Positions 22,446 to 32,300 of a stretch of DNA of 64,000 nt are shown one piece after another. The notes beneath the pieces are model-generated. The model did no database searches and was not told the DNA's origin. It was given only the letters and a program-made list of their open reading frames with translations. Position 1 is the stretch's first letter. The number at the start of each line of letters is the position of its first letter. Made by a program: the position numbers and the translations under genes. Source of the stretch: Bolinopsis microptera (Eukaryota; Ctenophora; Tentaculata; Lobata; Bolinopsidae); contig NC_087080.1 of assembly GCF_026151205.1 (NCBI RefSeq), forward strand, positions 11,269,837 to 11,333,836, in the 5' to 3' direction.

Positions 22446-23012
22446 GAATTCCACCCGACTAGGTCCGTTTTATTTGGAATAATGGGTATAGGTTAATTTT
22501 ATCCTAGCATTTCACATCCCCATTTCCACTTCTGTCGCAGAGTCTAAGTCTTCTTACGTTACCACGGAAAGATCAGGGTTTAGGTCTGAATTTTCAGTAC
22601 CATGGCGAATTCTTTTACCATACATTCACCGTACCATATATCCACCGTAAATTATAGTTCTCTTTTCGTCCAGGGGTTCGATTCCCATATTGCATATATA
22701 TATGCAATATGGGAGCAGGTTATATATAAGAGCAGCTCGCATGTTTGAATGATATAATTCGAACAATTGGTCGCATGAGTTTTATCATTTGCTATATTTC
22801 TGGTTCCGCCGTACTGTCCATAGTACTAATGTGAGTGTCATGCGATTCCACTGTATTGTCTGTAGACTAGTAATAGTAACCAGAACCTCCTTCGTACCGT
22901 AATCCACCGTAGTGTCCACCGCGGCGACCGTAGTTCATTCACATTGTGAGTCACAATTCAACAATATAATTTCAAGCCACATACGGCTTAGGAAGGACAA
23001 CATGGCGTTTGT
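22446..23012. other. Non-coding stretch with a 30-bp perfect palindrome
   Basis: 22684-22713 is a perfect palindrome (arm CCCATATTGCATATA). A B-box-like GGTTCGATTCC precedes it at 22675-22685, without a matching A box. Confidence 0.6.
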
Positions 23013-23098
23013 AGGTTTACAACCTACCAGGACGCGCGCCGAGTTGGACTCGTCGACGGTCCAATATATGGAACAGATATTTTACGAGTATCACCCGG
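23013..23098 (+). repeat. Conserved GC-rich 85-bp repeat, copy C
   Basis: Third copy of the repeat at 18472 and 18600, with the core ACGCGCGCCGAGTTGGACTC nearly unchanged 4.4 kb away. Confidence 0.75.
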
Positions 23099-23373
23099 CC
23101 GTTAACATGGCGTGCGAATTGGATGTCATATACACATTTATAATTATGCACCCATTCGGTCTCGATAAAGCTAAGCATCTTGACAATATTTCAATCGTAG
23201 GCGTCACGAAGAAGATTCTGTTTAGACCTGAACACTACTCAGTACACACTAAATGATCCAGACAGAAACTACCTCTGTGATCACATCTTTCTCTGGGTGC
23301 AAAATGAATATATAGGTTTATTAGTTTTATAGAAATTTATAAATCTTATAGAAATTTATATCTATATATATAT

Positions 23374-23423
23374 ACAAACAAAATGTTTCTAATCTATATA
23401 TAGATTAGAAACATTTTGTTTGT
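23374..23423. repeat. 50-bp perfect palindrome
   Basis: The arm ACAAACAAAATGTTTC... continues to the centre at 23398/23399 with no mismatch and no loop. Such sequences can extrude as cruciforms. Confidence 0.9.
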
Positions 23424-23880
23424 GTGTTTTGTGTTATGCATTTTTTATACCTATTTTAGCCCAAAGATTTTTATCGAACGTTAGAAGTGCAGTAGGGTCA
23501 GTTTCAGACAAATTAAGCATAAATGACATCATTAGCCCCTGCAAGCGTTTTGGTCCCTCATTCCTGCCACTCAGCATTGCCTACTGTTAAGTACACATTT
23601 TTTAAAGACAATAGAGAAGCTGACCCTGTCTCACTAAATTCAACCACTTGCCATAATAAAAAGACTAACAACCAAATAAATTTTAATAAATAATTATATA
23701 CAATCACCAAATAATATTTCCTCAAGTTTACTTCTAGTTAACTAATTCGTGGTTAAACAATTCGTGGTTAAAACAATAAGTTTCATTGAAAACTAATTGT
23801 TTCATTGAGTAACACTAACGTATGCTCAAATATAAATAAATTAAGCAGAAACTCTAAGTTTGGTGCAAGAATATGATAAA
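23424..23880. other. Non-coding stretch
   Basis: AT-rich; no gene or clear repeat seen between the palindrome and the 48-bp duplication. Confidence 0.45.
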
Positions 23881-23976
23881 TCTATGAGTCAATTCTAAAA
23901 TACTCCTACGGACACGGCTCCTAACATTTCTATGAGTCAATTCTAAAATACTCCTACGGACACGGCTCCTAACATT
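23881..23976 (+). repeat. Perfect 48-bp tandem duplication
   Basis: The unit starting TCTATGAGTCAATTC is repeated twice without visible change. Confidence 0.9.
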
Positions 23977-25980
23977 TCTGACTAATTCCTTATTGAAATA
24001 CTGGCCGATTCAAACCACCTCCAGAGAACGCTCAATTTTATTCGAGCTCAACGAATGTTTGCATCTGTTACAATTATGAGAGTATATTCAATATATGCTC
24101 ATGTGTAGATACTTTCAGCAAAACCTTTGAGGTTAATCCAAGAATATAATAAATCTGTGCGTAGGTTGCTCATACAATCAAAACAGCAATACCCCGATTT
24201 AATCACCGTATGATTCCTCCATACCTTACTTTGACCAAAAATAGTTCTCTTCATTAGGTAAAACAATTCCACTTTCTCTTCTTAAGAATTGAAGTCACAA
24301 AATATCTAAATCAAAACGTATATTTCTTCAGTAAATGTGAAAGCTGTCATTATCATCGATCCAATAGGATACTTTAGCATTCCATTTTAAAACAAAATTT
24401 GAAAAAATTGATATTCCCTTTTGTGTAAGCCTTTTTTCCGATCTCTTCAACAAGTAGCACCTGGTAGTTTACTTGTTAAAAACCAACTCTTTTGATCATG
24501 TGACCGATTCTTCTTGACAAGGTCGTTGCCTTCAAAGAAGTCCTCACTCAAAGTTTTGTTTCTTGCCAAAGTCCCTCACTCCCTCGTTTTGCAGTTGAAG
24601 GAACTAGGGTTTCTATACCGGAATGGCTGATTCTAGACCTCGTAAGCTAGAGAGTTTTCGTTTTGCTGACTTCCACTATTTATTCCTACAATTATAATGC
24701 TCCAATTTTGCATTCAAAAATTAGAGAGATGTTGCTTCTACTGTAATCGACTGCAAAGTGTCCCCAATTTTACCGCGGATGCAAGGTCATCAAATCAAGC
24801 CTGTTTTTCTTCTGCAATGAGAAACTACAAGAGATGTTTGAACGACAGTAATAAATGTGGTAGATGTGAGGAAGCCGTGTAAGCCGTGTACGGTGTAGAC
24901 GTGTAAGATACCAATTTCCTGATTCAGCCAGCAGTTACTAGTGGTACAAACCTCATCAATGTTCCTGATCCTAAAAATGAAGCCATTTAGCCTTCCTGCT
25001 TAAACTTCACCTCACATTATGGTTTTAGATTGAGGCCAAGATGATGACTTAACCCCTTTTTTACATTTTTCTAATCCTCAGCTGTGTAAAATGATCTATA
25101 ACAATGTTGTATACCTGCTCTTTTGCTTTATCACGTTACTTAGATAAACGCTTTCTATTGGCTGCTTCACTTCTCTCCTGCATACAGATTGGACAGTCAG
25201 TTGGCGAGCGTGCGTGCGTGCGTGCGTTGCTAACCACACCACATAGTTACTTATAAATCACGTATATCTTTCTTAGTTAGATTAGAATTTGGAATTATAA
25301 GGACTAGATAATTTCGCGTGCAAACAGTATTGTATCGCGGTCTCTTCCGACTCCAGTATGTGTCTCAATTCGTTCGTTACATACTTGAGCTCTTTCAGCT
25401 GTTGTGTTTCATGCATTAAAAAGCTAATATGTACATATGTTTTATATTTTATAGTTTTATGACTGAGAGATCTTGGTAGCTAACTTGTATATTGAAAACA
25501 ACCGAAAGATCTTTTTATTAAGGTCGTTTTCTCTCGAATGATTGCGGTTGCTATGGTGGTCATGGTGACGTAAAAACTTGACAAGTCACCATTGACCCGC
25601 ATTAGAGCATTAGGGAGTCAGGGACGATAGGGTCGTTTATGACCCACCTTTTCTAGAGGCTATAGAGGACAAACCAAAATACTAAACGCCACGAATCTTC
25701 AGCACATATGCTCAAAATTTATTAGGCAAAATTATTGACTTTCCAGTCGAGATCCAATTAATCACTAACAATTAAATAATTAGGCTAATTAGTCGTCATA
25801 ATTGGAAATTATTTCACTTAACGTCTTGCCTTGATTGGGACATTAAAACTTTATGTAGGCTTATTTGTTTGAGGACAAAATAGTTCAAGTGGGCAACGAT
25901 TTCCTAGAGACTAGTAAAAAGCCTGTGATAATCAGATACTCACAATATCAGAGCTAGACGCTGTTTACTAACTGCGGTAG
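23977..25980. other. Non-coding stretch
   Basis: No supported gene. A short (GCGT)n tract lies near 25208-25226, and one isolated GGGTCGTTTATGACCC motif near 25631 foreshadows the next foldback. Confidence 0.5.
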
Positions 25981-26610
25981 CAAACGACCCACTCGTCCAG
26001 GTCGCAAACGACCCATCACGGTTTTTAATGACACAAATAAAGAATTTGTGTCATAAACGACCCACTTACATGTCCATGTAACTTCTTGAATTCATCCTAC
26101 AAAATGACATCATAAGTGCAAAATCGCCTCTCAGCAAGTTATTATCATTATAAACTGCGAAAAATGAGTTAAATGGGTCATTAGCGACCCACTAAGACCA
26201 CCAAATTTATTAATAACATACATTGTAGTCAAACTTTTACAAATATTAGTATAAAAACATGTTATATCTTGATCATTGCTCCTGTACGTTTTTTTAAACT
26301 TTTAAAATCGATCAACTGCAGGTCAATAAATTTCGATTGGGATTTGGGTCGTTATTGACCCAGTTGATCGATTTTAAAAGTTAATGACCCATGTAACCGA
26401 TTATTCGCAGTTTATGATGATTATCACTTGCTGAGTGAGCCGAGTAGTCAGTAGGTCGTTAATGACCCAAATTCTTTATTTTTTTAAGTCATACAGTTTG
26501 GCCATATGCTTTTAACTTATGCTACAGTTTTTATTTTATCCTTGTTTCAGAAGTAATAGCCAAAAAACCGTGATGGGTCGTTTGCGACCCGGACGAATGG
26601 GTCGTTTTTG
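25981..26610. mobile_element. Long imperfect foldback with GGGTCGTT motifs
   Basis: The outer arms match inversely (left AAACGACCCACTCGTCC..., right ...GGACGAATGGGTCGTTT). Inner segments also pair inversely: TAAAGAATTTG, AAACTGCGAA and ACTTTTAAAATCGATCAACTG each have an inverted partner. At least six copies of GGGTC-N6-GACCC-like motifs are spread over both arms. The RNA would form a long hairpin. No coding sequence. Confidence 0.75.
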
Positions 26611-26857
26611 TCCATCGCTGTATCTTTTAAAGTAAACGAGATACAGATTAGCTTTTTTGGATATCTCATTTTTGCTGTTAAGTGACCTAGTGTGTTAAAC
26701 GGCATCAAATCGGCAAACTTTAAAACTCGTCGTCCCTAATTTGTTAAACCTTAGAACTACCAATAACTTTTTACATAATGAAGTTTAGACAAATGGATTG
26801 AAAGTTGTCTAAAAAGAACATCTTCACAGGACTTTTGAAACACCCTGTACTACTATT

Positions 26858-26871
26858 TTACAGTTTCAAAA
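26858..26871 (+). other. Possible 3' splice site just before the start codon
   Basis: ACTATTTTACAG ends at about 26863, eight bases before the ATG at 26872. A pyrimidine-rich tract plus CAG fits an acceptor, so the gene may have an upstream non-coding exon. Confidence 0.35.
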
Positions 26872-28128
26872 ATGGCAAAACTTCCCAGTCCGGATATGGT
26901 ATTGGCGGGATACTTCACACAAGTTGCTCTGTCAAAGCTAATCTTTCGAGTAGCCCGACGACCGAGTGTAGGACTGTTGTGGTTCCTGCTTATTGGGGTG
27001 TCTGCAGTAGTGGCTCTCCTTACAACTATTGCAAGTAAAGACAACAAATTGGTTCAAGGACTTCTTACATTTGTAGGGTCTTTCATTCTCAACCTTAGTG
27101 GAGGTTATCTTGGATTAGATTCAGTCTGGGCGTCCGTCTACACTGGTACCACCTTAAAGACCTACATGTATTTTACGATCCCAATTATGGCTCTAGCTTC
27201 TTTTCTGATAATAGTGCACTTCCTCAAGAAAAGAAACCCAGAAGAATCTGAAGAAAACACCAATTTGCCTAACCCAGAAACCATTCTTCTCGGAGTTTGT
27301 ATTCAGTATACCATTTTAAAGTGTATTCTTGCTGTTAAAGGGTATAATTGTCACGGAAACGGACTTGTATATTGGCTTGTGCTTTTGGTAGTGTCAGGCA
27401 TCCTCACAATCTTAACCTTCGTAAAAACTACGAACCAATTCAGGTTATCTCGATCATTGTTTATGTTCGTCGGCTCATTCATAACACAACTGACTGCACT
27501 ACCGAGATTTAGGCTAGCATGCAGTGAGTTTTATAATTATGCAACATATGATTATATCACGTTAGTCATAAATGGGATAGCTGCTCTGATCCTCACGATC
27601 ATGTTTCTGAAGAAAAATATTTCGAGCGGGTTGGCTCTTCAAAACACAACTGCTCAAAATCCTCAGGTCGTTGTTGCTCCTCACGCTCCCTCTTACCCGA
27701 TGCAAGCATCCAACCCATCTCAAGCATCCTACCCTCCACAAGCATCCTATCCGCCACAAGCATCCTATCCGCCACAAGCATCGTACCCTCCTCAAGCATC
27801 CTATCCGCCACAAGCATCGTACCCTCCACAAACATCCTATCCGCCACAAGCATCCTACCCTCCGCAAGCATCCTATCCGCCACAAGCATCCTATCCGCCA
27901 CAAGCATCGTACCCTCCTCAAGCATCCTATCCGCCACAAGCATCGTACCCTCCACAAACATCCTATCCGCCACAAGCATCCTACCCTCCGCAAGCATCCT
28001 ATCCGCCACAAGCATCCTATCCGCCACAAGCATCGAACCCTCTACAAAAATCCTATCCGCCACAAGCATCCTACCCTCCACAAGAATCCTACCCTCCGCA
28101 AGCATCCTATCATCCTCCACCATCTTAA
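26872..28128 (+). CDS. Six-helix membrane protein with (ASYPPQ)n tail
   Basis: Family not recognised. The 418 residues have six predicted membrane helices (about 33-53, 60-80, 98-118, 164-184, 195-215, 226-246). The two halves look like a duplication: PDMVLAGYFTQ parallels PETILLGVCIQ, and TFVGSFILNL parallels MFVGSFITQL. From about 271 to the end the tail is nearly pure ASYPPQ hexapeptide, over 20 copies, encoded by an 18-bp minisatellite. Similar XYPPX tails occur in annexin A7/A11 and some rhodopsins, where they mediate protein association; that role here is inference. The coding region is one exon. The start is the first ATG before the first duplicated unit. No close polyadenylation signal was seen. 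Confidence 0.75.
   Translation: MAKLPSPDMVLAGYFTQVALSKLIFRVARRPSVGLLWFLLIGVSAVVALLTTIASKDNKLVQGLLTFVGSFILNLSGGYLGLDSVWASVYTGTTLKTYMYFTIPIMALASFLIIVHFLKKRNPEESEENTNLPNPETILLGVCIQYTILKCILAVKGYNCHGNGLVYWLVLLVVSGILTILTFVKTTNQFRLSRSLFMFVGSFITQLTALPRFRLACSEFYNYATYDYITLVINGIAALILTIMFLKKNISSGLALQNTTAQNPQVVVAPHAPSYPMQASNPSQASYPPQASYPPQASYPPQASYPPQASYPPQASYPPQTSYPPQASYPPQASYPPQASYPPQASYPPQASYPPQASYPPQTSYPPQASYPPQASYPPQASYPPQASNPLQKSYPPQASYPPQESYPPQASYHPPPS
27710..28115 (+). repeat. 18-bp coding minisatellite
   Basis: Units of the type TATCCGCCACAAGCATCC repeat in frame. Blocks of several units are themselves duplicated, which suggests slippage or unequal exchange changes tail length. Long frames in the other registers and on the minus strand are by-products. 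Confidence 0.9.
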
Positions 28129-28313
28129 GTCTTAACCACCTCAAGGATTCTACCCGGCTCTAGCACTCGATACAAACGCACAAACTACTCAACTTTCTGA
28201 AGCTAGCAAAGATACTCTTGCTATCAAATGAACTATCAAATGAACAGCTTGTAGTCTGAAGATGCAGGTTCACAAGAGCCTCCTCTCTTTATATTATTGA
28301 TAAAATGAACTTA

Positions 28314-28685
28314 GGGGTCGTTCACATATTACGTTATCAGCCGAGGGGGGGGGGGGTTCCAAATGCTTACGGTTGATTACGGGGGAGGGGGGGTTTGGTC
28401 GGTGATTACGTAATCAAAATTTCCTTTTTTACCCTCTTGAATAATAACAATTTGACACTATTTTAATTCAAATTCCACTAAATTTCATTCTGATAGTGAT
28501 AAAATTTAGAAATTGATCGAATGTCCGACTATCTTACTATATATCAATGGTCAGGCCATGATTACGTAATATTGCTGTCAGGGGGGGGGGGTTGGGTCTT
28601 GATTACGGTTGTGGGTTGATTACGGAGGTGAGGGGAGGGAGTAAAAATTTCTAAGATATTGATTACGTAATATGTGAACGACCCC
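28314..28685. mobile_element. PIF/Harbinger-type MITE with 21-bp perfect inverted ends
   Basis: Both ends are GGGGTCGTTCACATATTACG-type and perfectly inverted over 21 bp. TTA flanks each side (28311-28313, 28686-28688), matching the TWA target duplication of PIF/Harbinger elements. GATTACG motifs and two long G runs lie inside. No coding sequence. Confidence 0.85.
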
Positions 28686-28857
28686 TTATGAAATGAAATT
28701 GTGGCTATTGATTTAAAGCTTAACACTGATAAAATGATAGCAATGACATAAAAACCATTTGTTACCATTGGTTGAGGAGTTACTTTTCTTCTTTACGCTT
28801 TATATAATATAGATAGGTTATAATAATTTAAAGCATGACAAGGTTTTGGCTTCAGTT

Positions 28858-29326
28858 CAGTGGCGTAACGTTGCCTGTTGGCGTCCCCCTGCCGAAAAAG
28901 GGCTTCCCTGTTGGCGCCCCCTCCCCTTTTCATTTTGGTGCCCCTCCCTAAAATTGAACAAATTAGGTGATTTTTGTATCACGTGGTGACCCCCACTGTC
29001 GCTTCACTATAGTGTGACTGTAGCGTCTTCGACGCTACAGCTACAGCTTCACGCTACAGCTTCACTGTAGCGTCTTCGACGCTACAGGGGGAGCCGCGCA
29101 CTTCGTGCGCGGCGGGTCATACAACGTATGACAAGGTGATTTTAGAGAATACGCCGGTAAAATCTCTAAAAAAGTGTGTATCTAGAGCAAAACGCGCAGT
29201 TTTGCTAGTACTTTAGTTAAGTTTTCGAAATTGTCCCACGGCCACATTCAAACGACGATTTGGCGTTCCCCTAAGACGGCGCCCCCCTGCACAGCGGGGT
29301 GAGCAGGGCCTTTCGTTACGCCACTG
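28858..29326. mobile_element. hAT-type MITE with 8-bp target duplication
   Basis: The ends CAGTGGCGTAACG and CGTTACGCCACTG are perfectly inverted. The direct repeat CTTCAGTT flanks both (28850-28857, 29327-29334), as expected for hAT. A second MITE is nested inside at 28975-29133. Confidence 0.9.
28975..29133 (+). mobile_element. TGTCATACG-family MITE nested in the hAT MITE, copy 2
   Basis: Runs from TGTATCACG to CGTATGACA. The exact 10-bp direct repeat AGGTGATTTT flanks it (28965-28974, 29134-29143), compatible with a Mutator-like 9-11 bp duplication. GTAGCGTCTTCGACGCTAC hairpins repeat inside. Confidence 0.85.
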
Positions 29327-29357
29327 CTTCAGTTAAGAATGCAAATGTAGTTAGTTG

Positions 29358-29555
29358 TTGTATAGTATCTCGTCGTGACCCACATTGTCGTTTCACTTAG
29401 TGTTCACTTATTGTTTATACGATACAGGCGGGCCATACTTGTATCACGTCGTGACCCCCACGGTCGTTTCACTATGGTGAAAACTCCCCTGTATAGTTTC
29501 TACGATACAGGGGGAGCCGCGCACTCGTGCGCGGCGGGTCATACAACGTATGGCA
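29358..29555 (+). mobile_element. Two abutting TGTCATACG-family MITE copies
   Basis: A diverged copy (about 29358-29439) is joined to a good copy (29440-29555) with the GTGACCCCCAC and GCGCGGCGGGTCATAC segments. I found no flanking duplication for either. Confidence 0.6.
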
Positions 29556-29660
29556 AGGACTAGGAGCAACGATCGACGACGATGCGTCGACGATGATGCA
29601 TCGACAACGATGCGAAGCAAGAATGCTGGTTTGCGCGGCGCGTCGAAGCGGCGAAGTCCT
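29556..29660 (+). repeat. GC-rich repeat, copy 1
   Basis: GAGCAACGATC and GTTTGCGCGGCGCGTCGAAG recur at 30541-30615, about 1 kb away. Confidence 0.6.
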
Positions 29661-30540
29661 CCAAGGAATAACCCATAACCATACTTTAAGAATGACAAAT
29701 TTAGTCTACGATAAACTTTTGACTAAAATTGTTGTTAACCAAATTTCATGTGACTAAATTTTTTGGCGACTAATTTTGAAGTAGACCAAAATTTTAGTAT
29801 TAGAATCAATTTAGAATTAAATTTTATTGACCTTACATTCTTTATTATATGTTTTGTGTTTATGATCCAACCGTTAAATATTGCATTGCTAACTTTACAC
29901 ATAACAGGTCCCTACTGCATGCGTGTAATAAGAAATTGTATGCTATGATATGTAACTAATGTATGTAATGTTGGCTCGCCGTTGGAATGTTCCCAGATCA
30001 AGAATATTCCTCCTTACCAAAATACGGGCGTACTGAATGGTGTAAGTTACCTGGGGACCTCAGGCTATTATGTTATAGAGATTTGGCGGAATGACAGGCT
30101 GAGTGCGGCCCAGTAAGGTGTAAGTTACAAGATCAGGCGCGCGGTGTATACGTGGGAAAATGTATGATACATGTGTTCCGTTGTTTGTACTTAGTTCACT
30201 ATAAAGTATGACTTAATATGCGGAATTGAAAAAAAAACAAGCTTAATAATGGAAAAATCAAATAAATGGAATGGAAAATGGTCTTGAAAAGCCAAAAAAT
30301 TCGACTAAAATTGTTGTAGACTAAAAATGTGCGAAATTTGTGCCCAAAATTATATTTACGGTAACCAAAATTATAATAATAACCAAATTTATTGTGACCC
30401 AATTATTTGTTGGCCCTAAGTTGACGCGGACGGATGTTATTCGTTTAAATTTATTCCAGCCTTTAATTTTGATCACAGAAACAATAAATTTTCACTGATG
30501 GAATGAAACAATAAGTTTTATTTAACATTCCTTTAAATTA
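29661..30540. repeat. AT-rich stretch with degenerate GACTAAAATT/ACCAAAATT motifs
   Basis: Degenerate phrases such as GACTAAAATTGTTGT and ACCAAATTT recur near 29700-29800 and 30300-30410. No gene seen. Confidence 0.4.
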
Positions 30541-30615
30541 ACAAGCCGGGAGTCGCAGAGCAACGATCTCGTCAGAATGCTAGTTTGCGCGGCGCGTCGA
30601 AGCGGTGGGGGATTG
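30541..30615 (+). repeat. GC-rich repeat, copy 2
   Basis: Direct relative of 29556-29660. Confidence 0.55.
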
Positions 30616-31263
30616 GGAGCCGGCTCAAGCTGATCCCTCCAAACTACCGATTACATTACACCCAGGGCCTTGTAAATTTAATGTGTAACACTTTTTATGT
30701 TACAGGCGACAGCAAACAAAAACAAAAACTTATAACATGGGTGAAACAGGACACCACACGTGTACGATCTCAGCCGCGCAGTATCACAACAGTCAATAGT
30801 TCAAAGGGTCCTGGACCCCCAAATCGAGGCAAATCATAATAGATTACCTGTAGTGGGATGCGTACGATGTGCTTTGTAACGTTTACAATTAACTATGTGT
30901 TAAAACTGCACGGCTGAGTAGTCCAGATGTAGGATTGGACTCCCTACAACACACAATTTCACGAAGATCATGCGTGCGCTTGTAGCGCGATGCACTACTG
31001 GGTCGCGCGCGCGCATCCAATAATTCTTCTCGCAGATTTATTTATTTAGATCGGCAGATCGGCGAGATGCGAAGGATTGACATCGTGAATCAAGCGTGCG
31101 CTTACATTAAAACGTATAATAGTAAACGAAGACCGGCCTTTATATTGCGATTTGTTATTTCCTAACACTATTACTAATTACTATTTCTATTTTAAGCACC
31201 AGCCACCAGATAATAATTTAAAGGCGTCCACGGACGCCTGGACGCCCTCAATAGCCGCCTCTG

Positions 31264-31365
31264 GAGGGTTGGTTCTTTCGGCAATACTATTTTTTACCAG
31301 TTTGTCACAGATGATTTAAATCTTAGCCAAATTGGCGAATATAAATTTTTGAGTTAACTGGTCCT
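31264..31365 (+). mobile_element. Relic of a Kolobok right end
   Basis: Closely matches 13529-13631, including GGTTCTTTCGGC, TTACCAGTTTGTCACAG and terminal GTTAACTGGTCCT followed by TTAA (31366-31369). No matching left end was found nearby. Confidence 0.8.
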
Positions 31366-32186
31366 TTAATAGTCAATAGTTCTATGTTTATTGTTTACAT
31401 ATGCACTGACGGGGTATCCTAGGAAGTTTCTTGAACTTTATGAGATTTAAACGAAACTCAAAAATCTCGCACAAAGCTCGCACGCGTTTCATCGAAGTTT
31501 TCACAATATAAAAGTGCAATAAAATACACATGATCGCACGCCATGTTAAGTTCCTAATTATTGTGTCCCTCAACTTTTAAGTTAAACTTTTTCTGTTTTC
31601 TTATTTATTTTCTTGTTACATTTTTTCTGTGTTTATTTACAAATTTTGTGCGATGAGCCTAACTCGCAATATCGCAATCTCGCATGAATCTTGACCTGGG
31701 GGTATGACTTACTACCACCACTGGTTCGAGAGATTTGTTAAATCGAAAAATATTCGAGTTCATTATTTCAAATGAAGGTTCATTTTTGCATTTATTTGAT
31801 AGTTTGTATAGTCGGATCGAGTCAAATTTTATTGAATTGTGTTTGGCCATTCGAATTACGTTTGTCCTGAAAAAATGAGAGTTGTAGCTTCTCAGATGGC
31901 CGAGATAAGAAGCAGAACGAGTTTGATAACTTCGTCATTTCTAATCTGTTTCACGTCATTTTTTCCCGATCCATGACTCGTGCCGAAGGCACAAAAGAGT
32001 TAAGGACAAGGTTTAGCGAACGAGTTTTTTTGTTGTATATGGTAGCTTTGCGACCGTCGTGTTTCGTGCGTGTGTACGTGCCTGCGAGCCCTGTTATCGC
32101 CCACGTGACTACCTGCGCAAAGTTATTTTGCGTGATAATCTGAATTATATAATTGTTGGCGCGCGGCGCTGAACCAACCAAGTACA

Positions 32187-32300
32187 TTATTAATTTCATC
32201 ATTAATTTCATCATTAATTTCATCATTAATTTCATCATTAATTTCATCATTAATTTCATCATTAATTTCATCATTAATTTCATCATTAATTTCATCATGT
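32187..32300 (+). repeat. (ATTAATTTCATC)n microsatellite
   Basis: About nine nearly perfect 12-bp units; the open frames on the minus strand are artefacts. Confidence 0.95.

Noticed and set aside
22675-22685. tRNA or SINE promoter (B-box-like GGTTCGATTCC)
   Set aside because: No A box at the right distance and no cloverleaf could be drawn.
22912-23256. 114-residue frame containing the conserved repeat
   Set aside because: Copy B of the repeat breaks the frame and no domain is visible.
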